The notes: generated by a model not told the origin, from the sequence alone. A DNA stretch of 29,401 bases from Lachnospira sp. UBA4346 (GCA_002394205.1 DGTC01000005.1:1-29401), one strand, 5' to 3'; counted from the stretch's first letter, positions 1-7,998 are shown. Translations and numbers: made by a program.

Positions 1-138
1 ACTGTTTTAAAGGATGTTATCAATTACTTAATAACAATTCGCTTTATGAATAATTCTTAAAGAATTTTCAAGGTTGTTTTACTATTCAATTATCAAAGTT
101 CTTATTTGTTGTCGTTGCTGTACCGCAGCGACTTGATT
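1..138 (-). other. probable rRNA operon leader (runs off left edge)
   Basis: This is the transcribed leader downstream of the strong minus-strand promoter at 139-167. It holds a GC-rich hairpin (about 109-131, arms beginning GTCG and ending CGAC) in otherwise AT-rich DNA. A BoxA-like stretch, AGAACTTTGATAA on the minus strand (about 92-104), follows it. This arrangement is typical of the region just upstream of 16S rRNA genes in Clostridia. No rRNA sequence lies inside the window, so the identity of the operon is an inference. Confidence 0.6.
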
Positions 139-167
139 ATAATAGCACCTACCCCTTTATATGTCAA
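139..167 (-). promoter_or_regulatory. strong sigma-A promoter, probably of an rRNA operon
   Basis: The minus strand reads TTGACA (162-167), a 17-base spacer, then TATTAT (139-144), with a second TATAAT register beginning 3 bases further downstream. The DNA upstream of the -35 (168-283) is very A/T-rich and could act as an UP element. The promoter faces away from the broken esterase and into the leader that leaves the window. Confidence 0.7.
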
Positions 168-283
168 CAACTTTTTTCATTTTTTCTCAAATTTCTTTTT
201 TATCCGTCAGTTATCCACATTTTCTCTCATAATTTGCCTATGTGTATCGATGTATTTCCTTTCCTCTATCATTTACCTATCTT

Positions 284-1321
284 TTATGATTGAAAGATTC
301 GTCTAAAAAAATGATACAATCCATTTTGCCACAAAGCATCTTCATGTCCTACCCCTTCTACAACCGTAAGTGTATGTGGGATTTGCTCTTTTGTGAGTAT
401 TTCATCATATATTAATGTAGATTCGTAACACCACGGATCTGTACTCCCAACTGTCAACTGAAGATAGTACGGAGTATTTTCTTTCTTTTCAATTGTAAAA
501 CTGTCCAATACCGGTGTATTCCATGCTCCTTCTCCTAGCTGCGGAATCGGCACTACACCGGAACACGGTGCCAATGCCCCAATAAACCCAATTCTATCTA
601 ATAAAGAAAAACCTGCTACAAGTGCTTCCGTACCCCCCATTGATGTTCCGACAATTGCCGTCGCATCTCTTCCCGTCGCTACAGAATAATGTTCCTGTAT
701 GAATGGAATTAAATCTGCTCCTAAGTCCTTGTAGAACTCATCATATGCATCTAATTGTCTGTCAATGGTTGGATTTACTTTCTCTGCCTTCGGTGCAGTC
801 CACATATCTACCATAACAATTACCATCTCTTTTGCTGCTCCACTTGCTAACATATTTCCATAAAGTGTCTACAAATAACTGTCATCCCGATTCCAATCAT
901 AATGATCGCCACCATTTCCATGCAACACATAAACGACCGGATACTCTTTCTCCGTACGATATCCTGCCGGCAACAACACGCCACATTCTTTCCATTCTCC
1001 AATTGTTGAAGAATAATAAGAAATACGATCATCCATTCTGCCATAATCGATAGTATTCTTTTTTTCTATTAAATCAGATGGTACTTGTGTTGTCTGATCT
1101 GCATATGCATATCCTGTATCTTCATATTGATAGGGTTCTGTTATTACACCTCTTGCTACAGATTCCTCCTGATTATGCTGTGTAACTTCACACGCTTCCT
1201 GTGTCTGCTCTGTTTCTTTCTTTTCGCAGCCTGTAAACAGAAATACTTCTATTCCTAACATCCCCACAAAGCCTGCAATTGTTATTTTCCTAACAGTGTT
1301 TGTTAATTTCTTCTTATTCAT
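284..1321 (-). pseudogene. CE1-type alpha/beta-hydrolase esterase lipoprotein, interrupted by an in-frame amber codon
   Basis: This is one continuous reading frame of about 345 codons, broken only by TAG at 869-871. I chose the start at 1321 because GGAGAG lies 6 bases before that ATG. The N-terminus has a signal peptide with a lipobox (LFTGC). Before the stop are the family's VVYVLHGNGGDHYDW oxyanion-hole region and a linker. After it, in the same frame, come the nucleophile motif GTSMGG, the acid in GSTDPW and the histidine in GVGHEDALW, so the whole Ser-Asp-His triad survives. CE1 enzymes remove acyl groups such as acetyl or feruloyl from plant polysaccharides. The second half has no convincing ribosome binding site before its first ATG (853), so re-initiation looks unlikely. 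A recent nonsense mutation, or readthrough, fits best. Confidence 0.85.
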
Positions 1322-1661
1322 TGTTCTCTCCTTCATTCCATATACGTTTCTATTTATCCCTGTTTTATTTGCGCATTTACTTTTTCAGGTATTTGTTGTA
1401 ATATTCTTTTCGTACATTTCACTTTATATAGGATTGCACTACTCTTACCTTCATAGTTACTACATACCATTAAAATTCCATTTATAAATATTCTATATAA
1501 GAAATGATTATATTATAATTATATAGGAAATTAAAATAATTTTCCTATGGTAATAAATAATTTCTATTACAAATTTTATTCTCTAGTAATACACTGCTAG
1601 AAAAGGATGCCTTTGAAATGATCAATGACATCTTATTATATGTTATAAATAGGAGTTCATT
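1322..1661. other. AT-rich divergent intergenic region
   Basis: This is the spacer between the broken esterase (minus) and the broken acetyltransferase (plus). I see no gene in it. It holds a short A/T inverted repeat (about 1523-1552, arms ATAGGAAA and TTTTCCTAT). A weak plus-strand promoter lies near the right end: TTGAAA at 1613-1618, 17 bases, TTATAT at 1636-1641. That promoter would serve the GNAT remnant and possibly azlCD. Confidence 0.5.
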
Positions 1662-1995
1662 ATGAAATATAGACAAGCAACTGTATCCGATGTTAAAAAT
1701 CTAGTTGAACCACGAAAAATTCAGTTAATTGAGGAAGGATTAATCCCCGATACAAAGATTGATGACGAGTTAACCGAATATTTTTCAAAACATTTACAGG
1801 ATAAAAGTCTTGTCGAATGGTTAATCGAAGACAATCATAACATTATAGCTACAGGGGCAATTCAGTTTTATGAATTTCCTCCAAGTTTTCGAAATACAAA
1901 TGGTCTCAGGGGATATATCTAAGCAAGGCCGACCTGTGTATTTAGATTACGGATTTGAAAATACAAATGCATGGTTGACACTGCCCATTAAATAA
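1662..1995 (+). pseudogene. GNAT-family N-acetyltransferase with internal deletion
   Basis: The intact frame gives only 86 residues (1662-1922), beginning MKYRQATVSDVKNLV, the normal N-terminus of a small GNAT enzyme. It runs to RNTNGLRGYI and stops. Directly after, in the next frame (1918-1995), lies the family's normal C-terminus: SKQGRPVYLDYGFENTNAW followed by LTLPIK and a stop. Missing between them is the segment that in GNAT proteins carries the acetyl-CoA-binding R/Q-x-x-G-x-G/A loop, about 35-40 residues by comparison with family members recalled from memory. The deletion changes the frame as well. The gene has a good ribosome binding site (AGGAG at 1650-1654) and sits just before azlC, so its leader may still drive azlCD. 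Confidence 0.85.
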
Positions 1996-2040
1996 ACTAA
2001 CTACGTTTCAATAACTATCATATTAACATTGGAGAAACTT

Positions 2041-2754
2041 ATGAAAGACAAATCTCAGAACCGAAATTGGTTTCAGAAAGGAATTCAGAATGGAATTCCA
2101 ATTGCGCTCGGTTACTTTGCGGTATCCTTTACATTAGGAATTGCTGCAAAAAATGCCGGACTCAATGCATTTCAGGCAGCTCTTGCAAGTTTTACAAGCC
2201 TTGCATCCGCCGGTGAATTTGCTGGTTTTACACTGATTGCCGCACTCGCAACTTATGCGGAACTGGCACTCACAACATTTATTATTAATGCAAGATATTT
2301 TCTGATGTCTTGTGCCATCAGTCAGAAATTAGAAAAAAATCTGCCATTTTTCCACCGACTGCTCGTCGGCTTCTTTATGACAGATGAAATTTTCGGATTA
2401 TCGGTTTCTACACCCGGTATGTTAAATCCCTATTACACATATGGCATGGCCGCTGTCGCAGCACCTGCATGGACCCTTGGAACAATGCTTGGCGTCCTGC
2501 TTGGCAATATTCTTCCTGCACGCGTGGTAATTGCGTTAAGTGCTGGATTATATGGAATGTTTCTTGCAATCATTGTTCCACCGGCGAGAAGCAATCGTGT
2601 GATTGCCGGTGTCATTGTATGTTCTATGACTGCCAGTTATATATTTACTTACGCCCCTGTGTTAGCAGGAATTGCTACCGGAACTAGAATCATCATTTTA
2701 ACAATTGCAATCTCACTGTTTGCTGCAATTGTTTTTCCTGTGAAAGAGTCTTAG
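2041..2754 (+). CDS. azlC: AzlC family branched-chain amino acid exporter, large subunit
   Basis: This is a 237-residue polytopic membrane protein. The start at ATG 2041 is set by GGAG at 2031-2034, which rules out the upstream TTG at 2029. The opening GIQNGIPIALGYFAVSFTLG and the ASFTSLASAGEFAG segment are typical of AzlC (COG1296). AzlC works with the small subunit AzlD to export branched-chain amino acids or their analogues. The azlD gene follows after a 101-base gap that contains a long hairpin. The GNAT remnant ends 45 bases upstream. No strong promoter lies directly before the gene, so transcription probably starts upstream of the GNAT remnant. The substrate is inferred from family. Confidence 0.9.
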   Translation: MKDKSQNRNWFQKGIQNGIPIALGYFAVSFTLGIAAKNAGLNAFQAALASFTSLASAGEFAGFTLIAALATYAELALTTFIINARYFLMSCAISQKLEKNLPFFHRLLVGFFMTDEIFGLSVSTPGMLNPYYTYGMAAVAAPAWTLGTMLGVLLGNILPARVVIALSAGLYGMFLAIIVPPARSNRVIAGVIVCSMTASYIFTYAPVLAGIATGTRIIILTIAISLFAAIVFPVKES

Positions 2755-2817
2755 TGTTCTTTACATAATAAAATATCAGGATTGACATAAGATTGATTTT
2801 ATTTTCACAAAGAACAC
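2754..2817 (+). repeat. intercistronic hairpin between azlC and azlD
   Basis: A perfect 9-base inverted repeat (GTGTTCTTT at 2754-2762, AAAGAACAC at 2809-2817) overlaps the last base of the azlC stop codon. An inner pair (ATAAAATATCA with TGATTTTAT) extends the fold. No U-run follows, so it is not a classical terminator. It could be an RNA-stability or processing element that sets the AzlC:AzlD ratio. Confidence 0.55.
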
Positions 2818-2855
2818 GTACAAACTATTTACATACTATTTATAAAGGAGTTTTT

Positions 2856-3164
2856 ATGTTACTTCATAATACATATATTTATATTTTTATTATGGCAGCC
2901 GTCATCTATTTGATTCGTGTACTGCCATTGACATTGATTCGACGGGATATTAAAAGTCCACTAATTCGTTCTTTTTTATATTATGTACCGTATGTAACAC
3001 TGTCTGTGATGACATTTCCCGCAATTCTTACAACATCCGACCATCCAATTGCCGGTCTTGTTGCTTTAATCGTTGGTGTTATTGCAGCATATTTTCGCAG
3101 AAGTCTGATTCAGGTTGCTTCTCTTTGCTGCCTGTCTGTCTTTATCGTTGAACTCTTTTTCTAA
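2856..3164 (+). CDS. azlD: AzlD family branched-chain amino acid exporter, small subunit
   Basis: This is a 102-residue membrane protein. I chose ATG 2856 because AAAGGAG ends 5 bases before it; an earlier start at 2793 has no such signal. Three or four hydrophobic segments and the IYLIRVLPLTLIRR / SFLYYVPYVTLSVMTFPAIL pattern match AzlD (COG4392). It is the partner of AzlC. Its stop lies 3 bases from the stop of the convergent folD, so there is no room for a terminator between them. Confidence 0.9.
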   Translation: MLLHNTYIYIFIMAAVIYLIRVLPLTLIRRDIKSPLIRSFLYYVPYVTLSVMTFPAILTTSDHPIAGLVALIVGVIAAYFRRSLIQVASLCCLSVFIVELFF

Positions 3165-3167
3165 CTT

Positions 3168-4007
3168 CTATGGACGCACTTTTGCCGCTCTTAACAAATG
3201 TTTTGCAAGTACGGAGGTGGTCACACTTCCGACACCTCCCGGAACCGGTGATGCAATTGATGCTACCGTGCTAATTGCATCATAATCCACATCTCCACAC
3301 AGATTTCCTGCTTCATCTACATTAATTCCTACATCAATCACCACGGAATCCTGACTGATATAATCCGCATTAATCATCTTTGCAACTCCTGCCGCCGCAA
3401 TCACAATTTCTGCTTTGCGACACTCTGCTGCCATATCTTTTGTTCTGGTATGACATACCGTTACCGTTGCATTCTTTTTCATCAATAACATAGTAACCGG
3501 CTTTCCAATCACAAGACTTCTTCCGACAACCGTAACACGTTTTCCTGTTAAATCAATATTCGCATAATCTAACATTTCAACAACTGCTTCTGCCGTACAT
3601 GGCGCATATCCTGTCTCATCCCCTGCATATACCTTGGCTAAATTCATCGGTGAAATTCCGTCTAAATCTTTTCTAGGATCTATGCGAAGTTCAATTGCCT
3701 TTTCATCTAAATGCTTTGGCAGCGGACGCAATAAAAGAATTCCATCAATGGCTGTATCCTCGTTAATTTTATCAAATTCTTTCTGAAAGGTATCATTATC
3801 AATATCTGCCGGAAATGTATAAGATGTACTGTCAAATCCGACCTTTTCCATCTTCTTTGTTGCACCACGCTCATAAGACATATCATCCGGGCGTTCTCCA
3901 ACACGAATAATTGCCAAATGCGGCTTTGTTCCCTGCAATTGTGCTGCTTCTTTAATTAATTCTTCATTGATTGCATTTGCAACCGGAAGTCCCCTTAATT
4001 CCTGCAT
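3168..4007 (-). CDS. folD: methylenetetrahydrofolate dehydrogenase (FolD), probably lacking cyclohydrolase activity
   Basis: This is a 279-residue cytoplasmic protein. ATG 4007 is preceded by AAAGGAG and begins MQELRGLPVA. The Rossmann part has GRSLVIGKPV, CHTRTKD and the C-terminal PVPGGVGSVTTSVL signature of FolD, which interconverts methylene-, methenyl- and formyl-THF. At the active site the usual Y-x-x-x-K is Y45-E-R-G-A49, so the lysine equivalent to E. coli K54, needed for the cyclohydrolase step, is alanine. The usual QLPLP is LRPLP, so the Q98 equivalent is lost too. The Asp in PRKDLDG is kept. This dehydrogenase-only variant matches FolD proteins I recall from other Lachnospiraceae. 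The adjacent upstream gene fchA could supply the missing step. Confidence 0.92.
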   Translation of the reverse strand: MQELRGLPVANAINEELIKEAAQLQGTKPHLAIIRVGERPDDMSYERGATKKMEKVGFDSTSYTFPADIDNDTFQKEFDKINEDTAIDGILLLRPLPKHLDEKAIELRIDPRKDLDGISPMNLAKVYAGDETGYAPCTAEAVVEMLDYANIDLTGKRVTVVGRSLVIGKPVTMLLMKKNATVTVCHTRTKDMAAECRKAEIVIAAAGVAKMINADYISQDSVVIDVGINVDEAGNLCGDVDYDAISTVASIASPVPGGVGSVTTSVLAKHLLRAAKVRP

Positions 4008-4028
4008 AATTACTCCTTTATGTATATT

Positions 4029-4057
4029 ACTATATATCATTTAATATTTTTAGTAAA
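4029..4057 (-). promoter_or_regulatory. candidate folD promoter
   Basis: The minus strand reads TTTACT (4052-4057), 17 bases, TATAGT (4029-4034). Transcription would start about 15 bases before the folD ATG, giving a short leader that still contains the ribosome binding site. It suggests folD can be expressed separately from fchA, although read-through from fchA is also possible. Confidence 0.45.
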
Positions 4058-4224
4058 ACACCATGTACATTTCTAATAAGGAATTGATAAAACAGTACAT
4101 TTTTATTTAAACATTCTACAGTTTCATTCCTAATATTGTTCTTATTAAAAATGCACCTTTGATATTTATTCGTATAAATTGACTTGAAATAAACTTTTTC
4201 ATGCATTTTATTCCAAATAGAATC

Positions 4225-4857
4225 CTAACGAATTGCGTCAACTACTGTATCATAAATCTTATCTGCAAGTTCATTTCCATCGATAAGCAATGCATCTGTT
4301 TTTGTATTCATCTCTTCTGCTTTATCTCGATTTTTCATCATCTTCGTATTGATAAATACATTTAACGATGCACCATTTAAAGCGGCTTTTGCAAACTGCA
4401 CACCTACACCTACATCACTAATGGCAATTCTACTTCCAATTTCTGATAATCGCTCTAATAATGTCATAGATTTCACAATCTGTTCCATTAAATAAATTGG
4501 TGCCTCACTTGCTGCAACAAGCGCATGTTCCATAATTGCATCTCTCTCTTTCATCTGCTCCGGTGTTTCTCTTGGAAGTCCATATGCCTTAGACAAAGGT
4601 TCAAAACTTTCGGCGTCCTTTGCAATACATGCAATCAAATCGTCTGTAACCTGCTGTGTCTGTTCAATAAGTTGTTCAATTTCTTCCTGATACTGTACAT
4701 ATTTTTTCTTGCCCGTTGTAAGATTTGCAACCATCGTACCTAATGCCATTCCTAATGCTGCTACATACGCACTGGCTCCACCGCCCCCCGGTACTGCTGC
4801 CGACGAAGCTAATTCTTTTGAAAATGATACAATCGTCTCCTGTTTCATATCTTTCAT
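4225..4857 (-). CDS. fchA: FchA/FTCD-type cyclodeaminase (methenyl-THF cyclohydrolase)
   Basis: This is a 210-residue protein of the formiminotransferase-cyclodeaminase C-terminal family. The conserved glycine-rich motif AAVPGGGGASAYVAALG lies near residues 21-37, followed by helical sequence with LTTGKKKY and the central KSMTLLERLSEIGS segment. The ATG at 4857 follows GGGGAG by 8 bases; an ATG 7 codons upstream is less well placed. Family members convert 5-formimino-THF to 5,10-methenyl-THF plus ammonia, or hydrolyse methenyl-THF. It lies upstream of a FolD that lacks cyclohydrolase residues, which supports a methenyl-THF cyclohydrolase role here. There is no separate formiminotransferase in the window. 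Confidence 0.85.
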   Translation of the reverse strand: MKDMKQETIVSFSKELASSAAVPGGGGASAYVAALGMALGTMVANLTTGKKKYVQYQEEIEQLIEQTQQVTDDLIACIAKDAESFEPLSKAYGLPRETPEQMKERDAIMEHALVAASEAPIYLMEQIVKSMTLLERLSEIGSRIAISDVGVGVQFAKAALNGASLNVFINTKMMKNRDKAEEMNTKTDALLIDGNELADKIYDTVVDAIR

Positions 4858-4936
4858 CCCTGCTACTCCCCTTTTCATTCTTACGTATCTGGCACTAAAA
4901 AAGACTTTTCTTTTTCAGATTGATTCGTTCATGAAT

Positions 4937-4945
4937 ATTATAACA
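4937..4945 (-). promoter_or_regulatory. extended -10 promoter for fchA
   Basis: The minus strand reads TGTTATAAT, a TG-n-TATAAT extended -10 with a perfect -10 hexamer. No good -35 is visible. It lies about 80 bases before the fchA start. Confidence 0.5.
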
Positions 4946-5052
4946 TACGTACTCCAAAAAATATAGTCAGGCTATTGTTTCTATTCAATATTTTTCATTC
5001 GACGTTCCTTGTTTCCATTGGAAGTATCTGCTTAAAACTACTTTTCAATGTT

Positions 5053-5916
5053 TTATTCTATCGTACCTCTAAATACTGTCGTCGCAGGTCCTTCCATCAA
5101 CACCGTGTTCTTCTGTCTGTCCCATTGAATTTTTAAATCTCCGCCTAATAGGTGCAGTGTAGCTTCTTCTTTACATTTGTGATTAAGAACCGTCGCTACC
5201 AGGCTCGCACAGGCTCCTGTTCCACATGCATACGTTTCTCCTGAACCACGCTCCCATACACGCATATTCAAATGTGTCCCGTCAACCACCTGTATAAATT
5301 CTGTATTTACTTTTTCAGGAAATGCCGGATGGTTCTCAAATAACGGTCCAATCTTTTCAATGTCAAATTGCTTCATATCCACGGAATTATCCAAATATAC
5401 AATCGCATGCGGATTTCCCATTGATACACAAGTCACTTCATACTCTTTGCCGCCAACTGTAATTCTTTTTGCAATCACTGTATCCTGTGGCTGTACTGCT
5501 TCTGCAAAGGCTGCTGTATTTACCGGAATTTGTTCCGCTGTAAGAATCGGTGCTCCCATATCTACCGTTGCCGTCGCTACTTTTCCATTTTCAATGTGCA
5601 GCTGCAGTGTCTTGATTCCTGATAAAGTATCAATTTGTACCGTTGTTTTATCTGTCAGCCCATTGTCATATACAAATTTACCAACGCAACGAATTCCATT
5701 TCCACACATTTTTCCTCTTGACCCATCCGCATTATACATATCCATAAAGAAATCAGCCTTGTCCGAAGATTTAATTAAAATCAATCCGTCTGAACCAATC
5801 CCAAAATGTCTGTCACTCACGCGAATTGCTACCTGTTCAGGATTTTCTAATTCTTTCGTTGTACAATCTACATATACATAATCATTTCCACAGCCATGCA
5901 TTTTCACAAATTCCAT
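5053..5916 (-). CDS. dapF: diaminopimelate epimerase
   Basis: This 287-residue enzyme converts LL- to meso-diaminopimelate in lysine and peptidoglycan synthesis. The N-terminus MEFVKMHGCGNDYVYVD is characteristic. Both catalytic cysteines are present in their motifs: C71 in GKMCGNGIRC and C231 in YACGTGACAS. GNPHAIVYL and NTEFIQV are also as in the family, and the length is normal. GGAGG lies 7 bases before the ATG. It begins 33 bases after the ANTAR regulator's stop on the same strand, so it is probably the last gene of a glnA - ANTAR - dapF operon, tying a cell-wall/lysine step to nitrogen control. Confidence 0.96.
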   Translation of the reverse strand: MEFVKMHGCGNDYVYVDCTTKELENPEQVAIRVSDRHFGIGSDGLILIKSSDKADFFMDMYNADGSRGKMCGNGIRCVGKFVYDNGLTDKTTVQIDTLSGIKTLQLHIENGKVATATVDMGAPILTAEQIPVNTAAFAEAVQPQDTVIAKRITVGGKEYEVTCVSMGNPHAIVYLDNSVDMKQFDIEKIGPLFENHPAFPEKVNTEFIQVVDGTHLNMRVWERGSGETYACGTGACASLVATVLNHKCKEEATLHLLGGDLKIQWDRQKNTVLMEGPATTVFRGTIE

Positions 5917-5949
5917 TTTTCTGCCTCCATTTGTCTACTTTTTCACAAT

Positions 5950-6507
5950 TTATCGAATCTCTGAATAGATATCGATGACCATTGCCGCCGATTCTACCAT
6001 CGTATTCCCACTATCCATACTGCATTTCTGAATATAGCGGAACGCCTCCTCCTCTGACATATTATTATTATTCATGAGTAAGGCTTTTGCATCATCTATC
6101 ACTTTCTGCTCCTGTGGACTTCGCCTTCGAGGCTGCTTTCTTTTTGCCTTTCGTTTACGAAGCTGTGTCTGCAGCATCATCTCTATTGTCGATAATAATT
6201 CATTGACTTTAATTGGCATTGCCGCACACAAAATCTCTTCTTCCTGACATTCCAACCAGACATTTTTTGATGCTACCAACAGCATTTCAAAACTTTTCGG
6301 CTTATATTCTTTTATCTCAGAATATAACATATTATCCGACAACTTATATCCACAAATGATAATCCCGTCCGACAAATTATCTGCCTGATTGATTACCTGT
6401 GCTCCCGTTGTACAAGGATTGGCAACCTCATACCCTTTTCGAACCAGAAGATTTCTGACAGCCTTTGCTTCCTCTATTCTAGGAAATGCAACAATTAGCG
6501 TTGCCAT
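5950..6507 (-). CDS. ANTAR-domain RNA-binding response regulator with degenerate receiver
   Basis: This is a 185-residue protein. The N-terminal ~115 residues fold like a CheY receiver, but the phospho-acceptor position reads DGIIICGYKLSD, with Cys52-Gly53 where the aspartate should be. It is therefore probably not phosphorylated in the usual way. A basic linker (KRKAKRKQPRRRS) leads into a C-terminal ANTAR domain (EEEAFRYIQKCSMDSG, TMVESAAMVIDIYSE). ANTAR domains bind paired RNA hairpins and prevent transcription termination. The gene sits 49 bases after glnA, a common pairing in Clostridia, so nitrogen control is the likely job. GGAGG precedes the ATG. I could not find a clear ANTAR two-hairpin target in the glnA leader. 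Confidence 0.88.
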   Translation of the reverse strand: MATLIVAFPRIEEAKAVRNLLVRKGYEVANPCTTGAQVINQADNLSDGIIICGYKLSDNMLYSEIKEYKPKSFEMLLVASKNVWLECQEEEILCAAMPIKVNELLSTIEMMLQTQLRKRKAKRKQPRRRSPQEQKVIDDAKALLMNNNNMSEEEAFRYIQKCSMDSGNTMVESAAMVIDIYSEIR

Positions 6508-6556
6508 AATCCCTTTCCTCCGTTCTAATTAAAAATTGTCTCATTGCAACTTTTAT

Positions 6557-7891
6557 TTAAAACTTATAAAGGTATTCTTCCACTTCCCACTGCGATACAC
6601 TCGCACGATATTCATCCCATTCCTGTAACTTTGCTTCTGTATATTTTGCCAGAATATGTGGTCCTAACACATCACAAATTACCTGATCCTGCTTGAGTGC
6701 TTCGATTGCATCATACAAATTATCCGGCAGACGCTCAATTTTTTTCTCGCTTCTTTCTTCATCCGTCATTTCAAAAATATTTCTATCAATACTAGCTGGT
6801 GCCTCTAATTTCCGTTCAATTCCATCTAACCCGGCTGCAAGACATGCAGCTATTGCAAGATATGGATTTGCTGAAGGGTCCGGATTGCGTAATTCAATTC
6901 GTGTTCCATTGCCTCTGGATGCCGGAATTCGAATTAATGGACTTCTATTCGTTGCAGACCATGCAATATGTACCGGTGCTTCATATCCTGGAATTAACCG
7001 CTTATACGAATTGACAAGCGGATTTGTAATTGCTGACATTCCTTTTGCATGTTCCATCACTCCCGCAATAAAATGATACGCTTCTTTGGACAAGCCATGT
7101 GCATCACTCGTATCCGTAAATATATTTTTTCCATCTTTTGCTGCAAGTGACATATTAATATGCATTCCCGAACCATTTACTCCGTACTTTGGTTTTGGCA
7201 TAAATGTTGCATACAACCCATGACGTTTTGCAATCGTTTTTACTGCCAGTTTAAATGTAATAATATTATCTGCCGTAATTAATGCTTCATCATATTTAAA
7301 ATCAATTTCATGCTGTGCCGGTGCCGCCTCATGGTGAGATGCTTCGATTTCAAACCCCATATCCTCCAATGTAAGTACCATATCTCTACGAACATTTTCT
7401 CCTAAATCCGCCGGTCCTAAATCAAAATATCCTGCTTTTTCATGGGATGTCGTTGTCGGATACCCATTATCATCTGTATGAAATAAGAAGAATTCGCACT
7501 CTGGTCCAACTTCAAAGATATACCCCATATCGCTTGCCTTTTTAATTACTTTCTTCAGTGCATATCTTGGGTCTCCTTCAAACGGCTTGCCGTCCGGTGT
7601 ATAAATATCACAAATCAGACGTGCCACCTTTCCCTGCTGTGGTCTCCATGGAAAAATCTCAAATGTATCATAATCCGGATACAAATACATATCCGACTCT
7701 TCAATTCGTACAAATCCTTCTACAGATGAACCGTCAAACATACAGCGGTTATCCAATGCACGTTCTAACTGGCTGGATGTAATTGCAATATTTTTTAACA
7801 CACCAAAAATATCTGTAAACTGAAGTCGAATAAACTCTACATCCTCTTCCTCTACCATACGAAAAATGTCTTCTTTAGAATATCTCCCCAT
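6557..7891 (-). CDS. glnA: glutamine synthetase, type I (short form)
   Basis: This 444-residue enzyme makes glutamine from glutamate, ammonia and ATP. Landmarks are DGSSVEGFVRIEESDM, the glutamate/metal region EVGPECEFFLF, HHEAAPAQHEIDF, the NGSGMHIN ATP-site motif, NRSPLIRIP and ELRNPDPSANPYLA. The length fits the Firmicutes GSI-alpha form, which lacks the insertion and adenylylation site of the proteobacterial enzyme and is usually feedback-inhibited. GGAGG precedes the ATG and a near-consensus promoter lies about 80-105 bases upstream. It heads the probable glnA - ANTAR - dapF operon. Confidence 0.97.
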   Translation of the reverse strand: MGRYSKEDIFRMVEEEDVEFIRLQFTDIFGVLKNIAITSSQLERALDNRCMFDGSSVEGFVRIEESDMYLYPDYDTFEIFPWRPQQGKVARLICDIYTPDGKPFEGDPRYALKKVIKKASDMGYIFEVGPECEFFLFHTDDNGYPTTTSHEKAGYFDLGPADLGENVRRDMVLTLEDMGFEIEASHHEAAPAQHEIDFKYDEALITADNIITFKLAVKTIAKRHGLYATFMPKPKYGVNGSGMHINMSLAAKDGKNIFTDTSDAHGLSKEAYHFIAGVMEHAKGMSAITNPLVNSYKRLIPGYEAPVHIAWSATNRSPLIRIPASRGNGTRIELRNPDPSANPYLAIAACLAAGLDGIERKLEAPASIDRNIFEMTDEERSEKKIERLPDNLYDAIEALKQDQVICDVLGPHILAKYTEAKLQEWDEYRASVSQWEVEEYLYKF

Positions 7892-7969
7892 GTCTGCCTC
7901 CTAATTTGTGATTTATTTCACAATGTTTTATTTTATATTTTTACAGATTTAAATTTGTTACTATTTGTT

Positions 7970-7998
7970 ATTATATGCAAAAGATTTCTTAAAATCAA
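7970..7998 (-). promoter_or_regulatory. glnA promoter
   Basis: The minus strand reads TTGATT (7993-7998), exactly 17 bases, TATAAT (7970-7975). The predicted start gives a leader of about 70 bases that is A/T-rich and contains no obvious terminator or paired ANTAR hairpins. Confidence 0.7.

Noticed and set aside
106..306. A plus-strand ORF of 66 codons at the left edge
   Set aside because: It crosses the minus-strand rRNA-type promoter, is a low-complexity hydrophobic translation of A/T-rich DNA, and has no start signal.
284..853. A separate, shorter esterase gene starting at 853
   Set aside because: The frame is continuous with the upstream lipoprotein part across one TAG, and no ribosome binding site precedes 853.
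5360..5881. A plus-strand ORF of 173 codons inside dapF
   Set aside because: It lies wholly opposite a clear, full-length dapF with both catalytic cysteines.
7892..7998. ANTAR two-hairpin target in the glnA leader
   Set aside because: I could not find two adjacent hairpins with the expected A and G loop positions or a terminator in the ~70-base leader.
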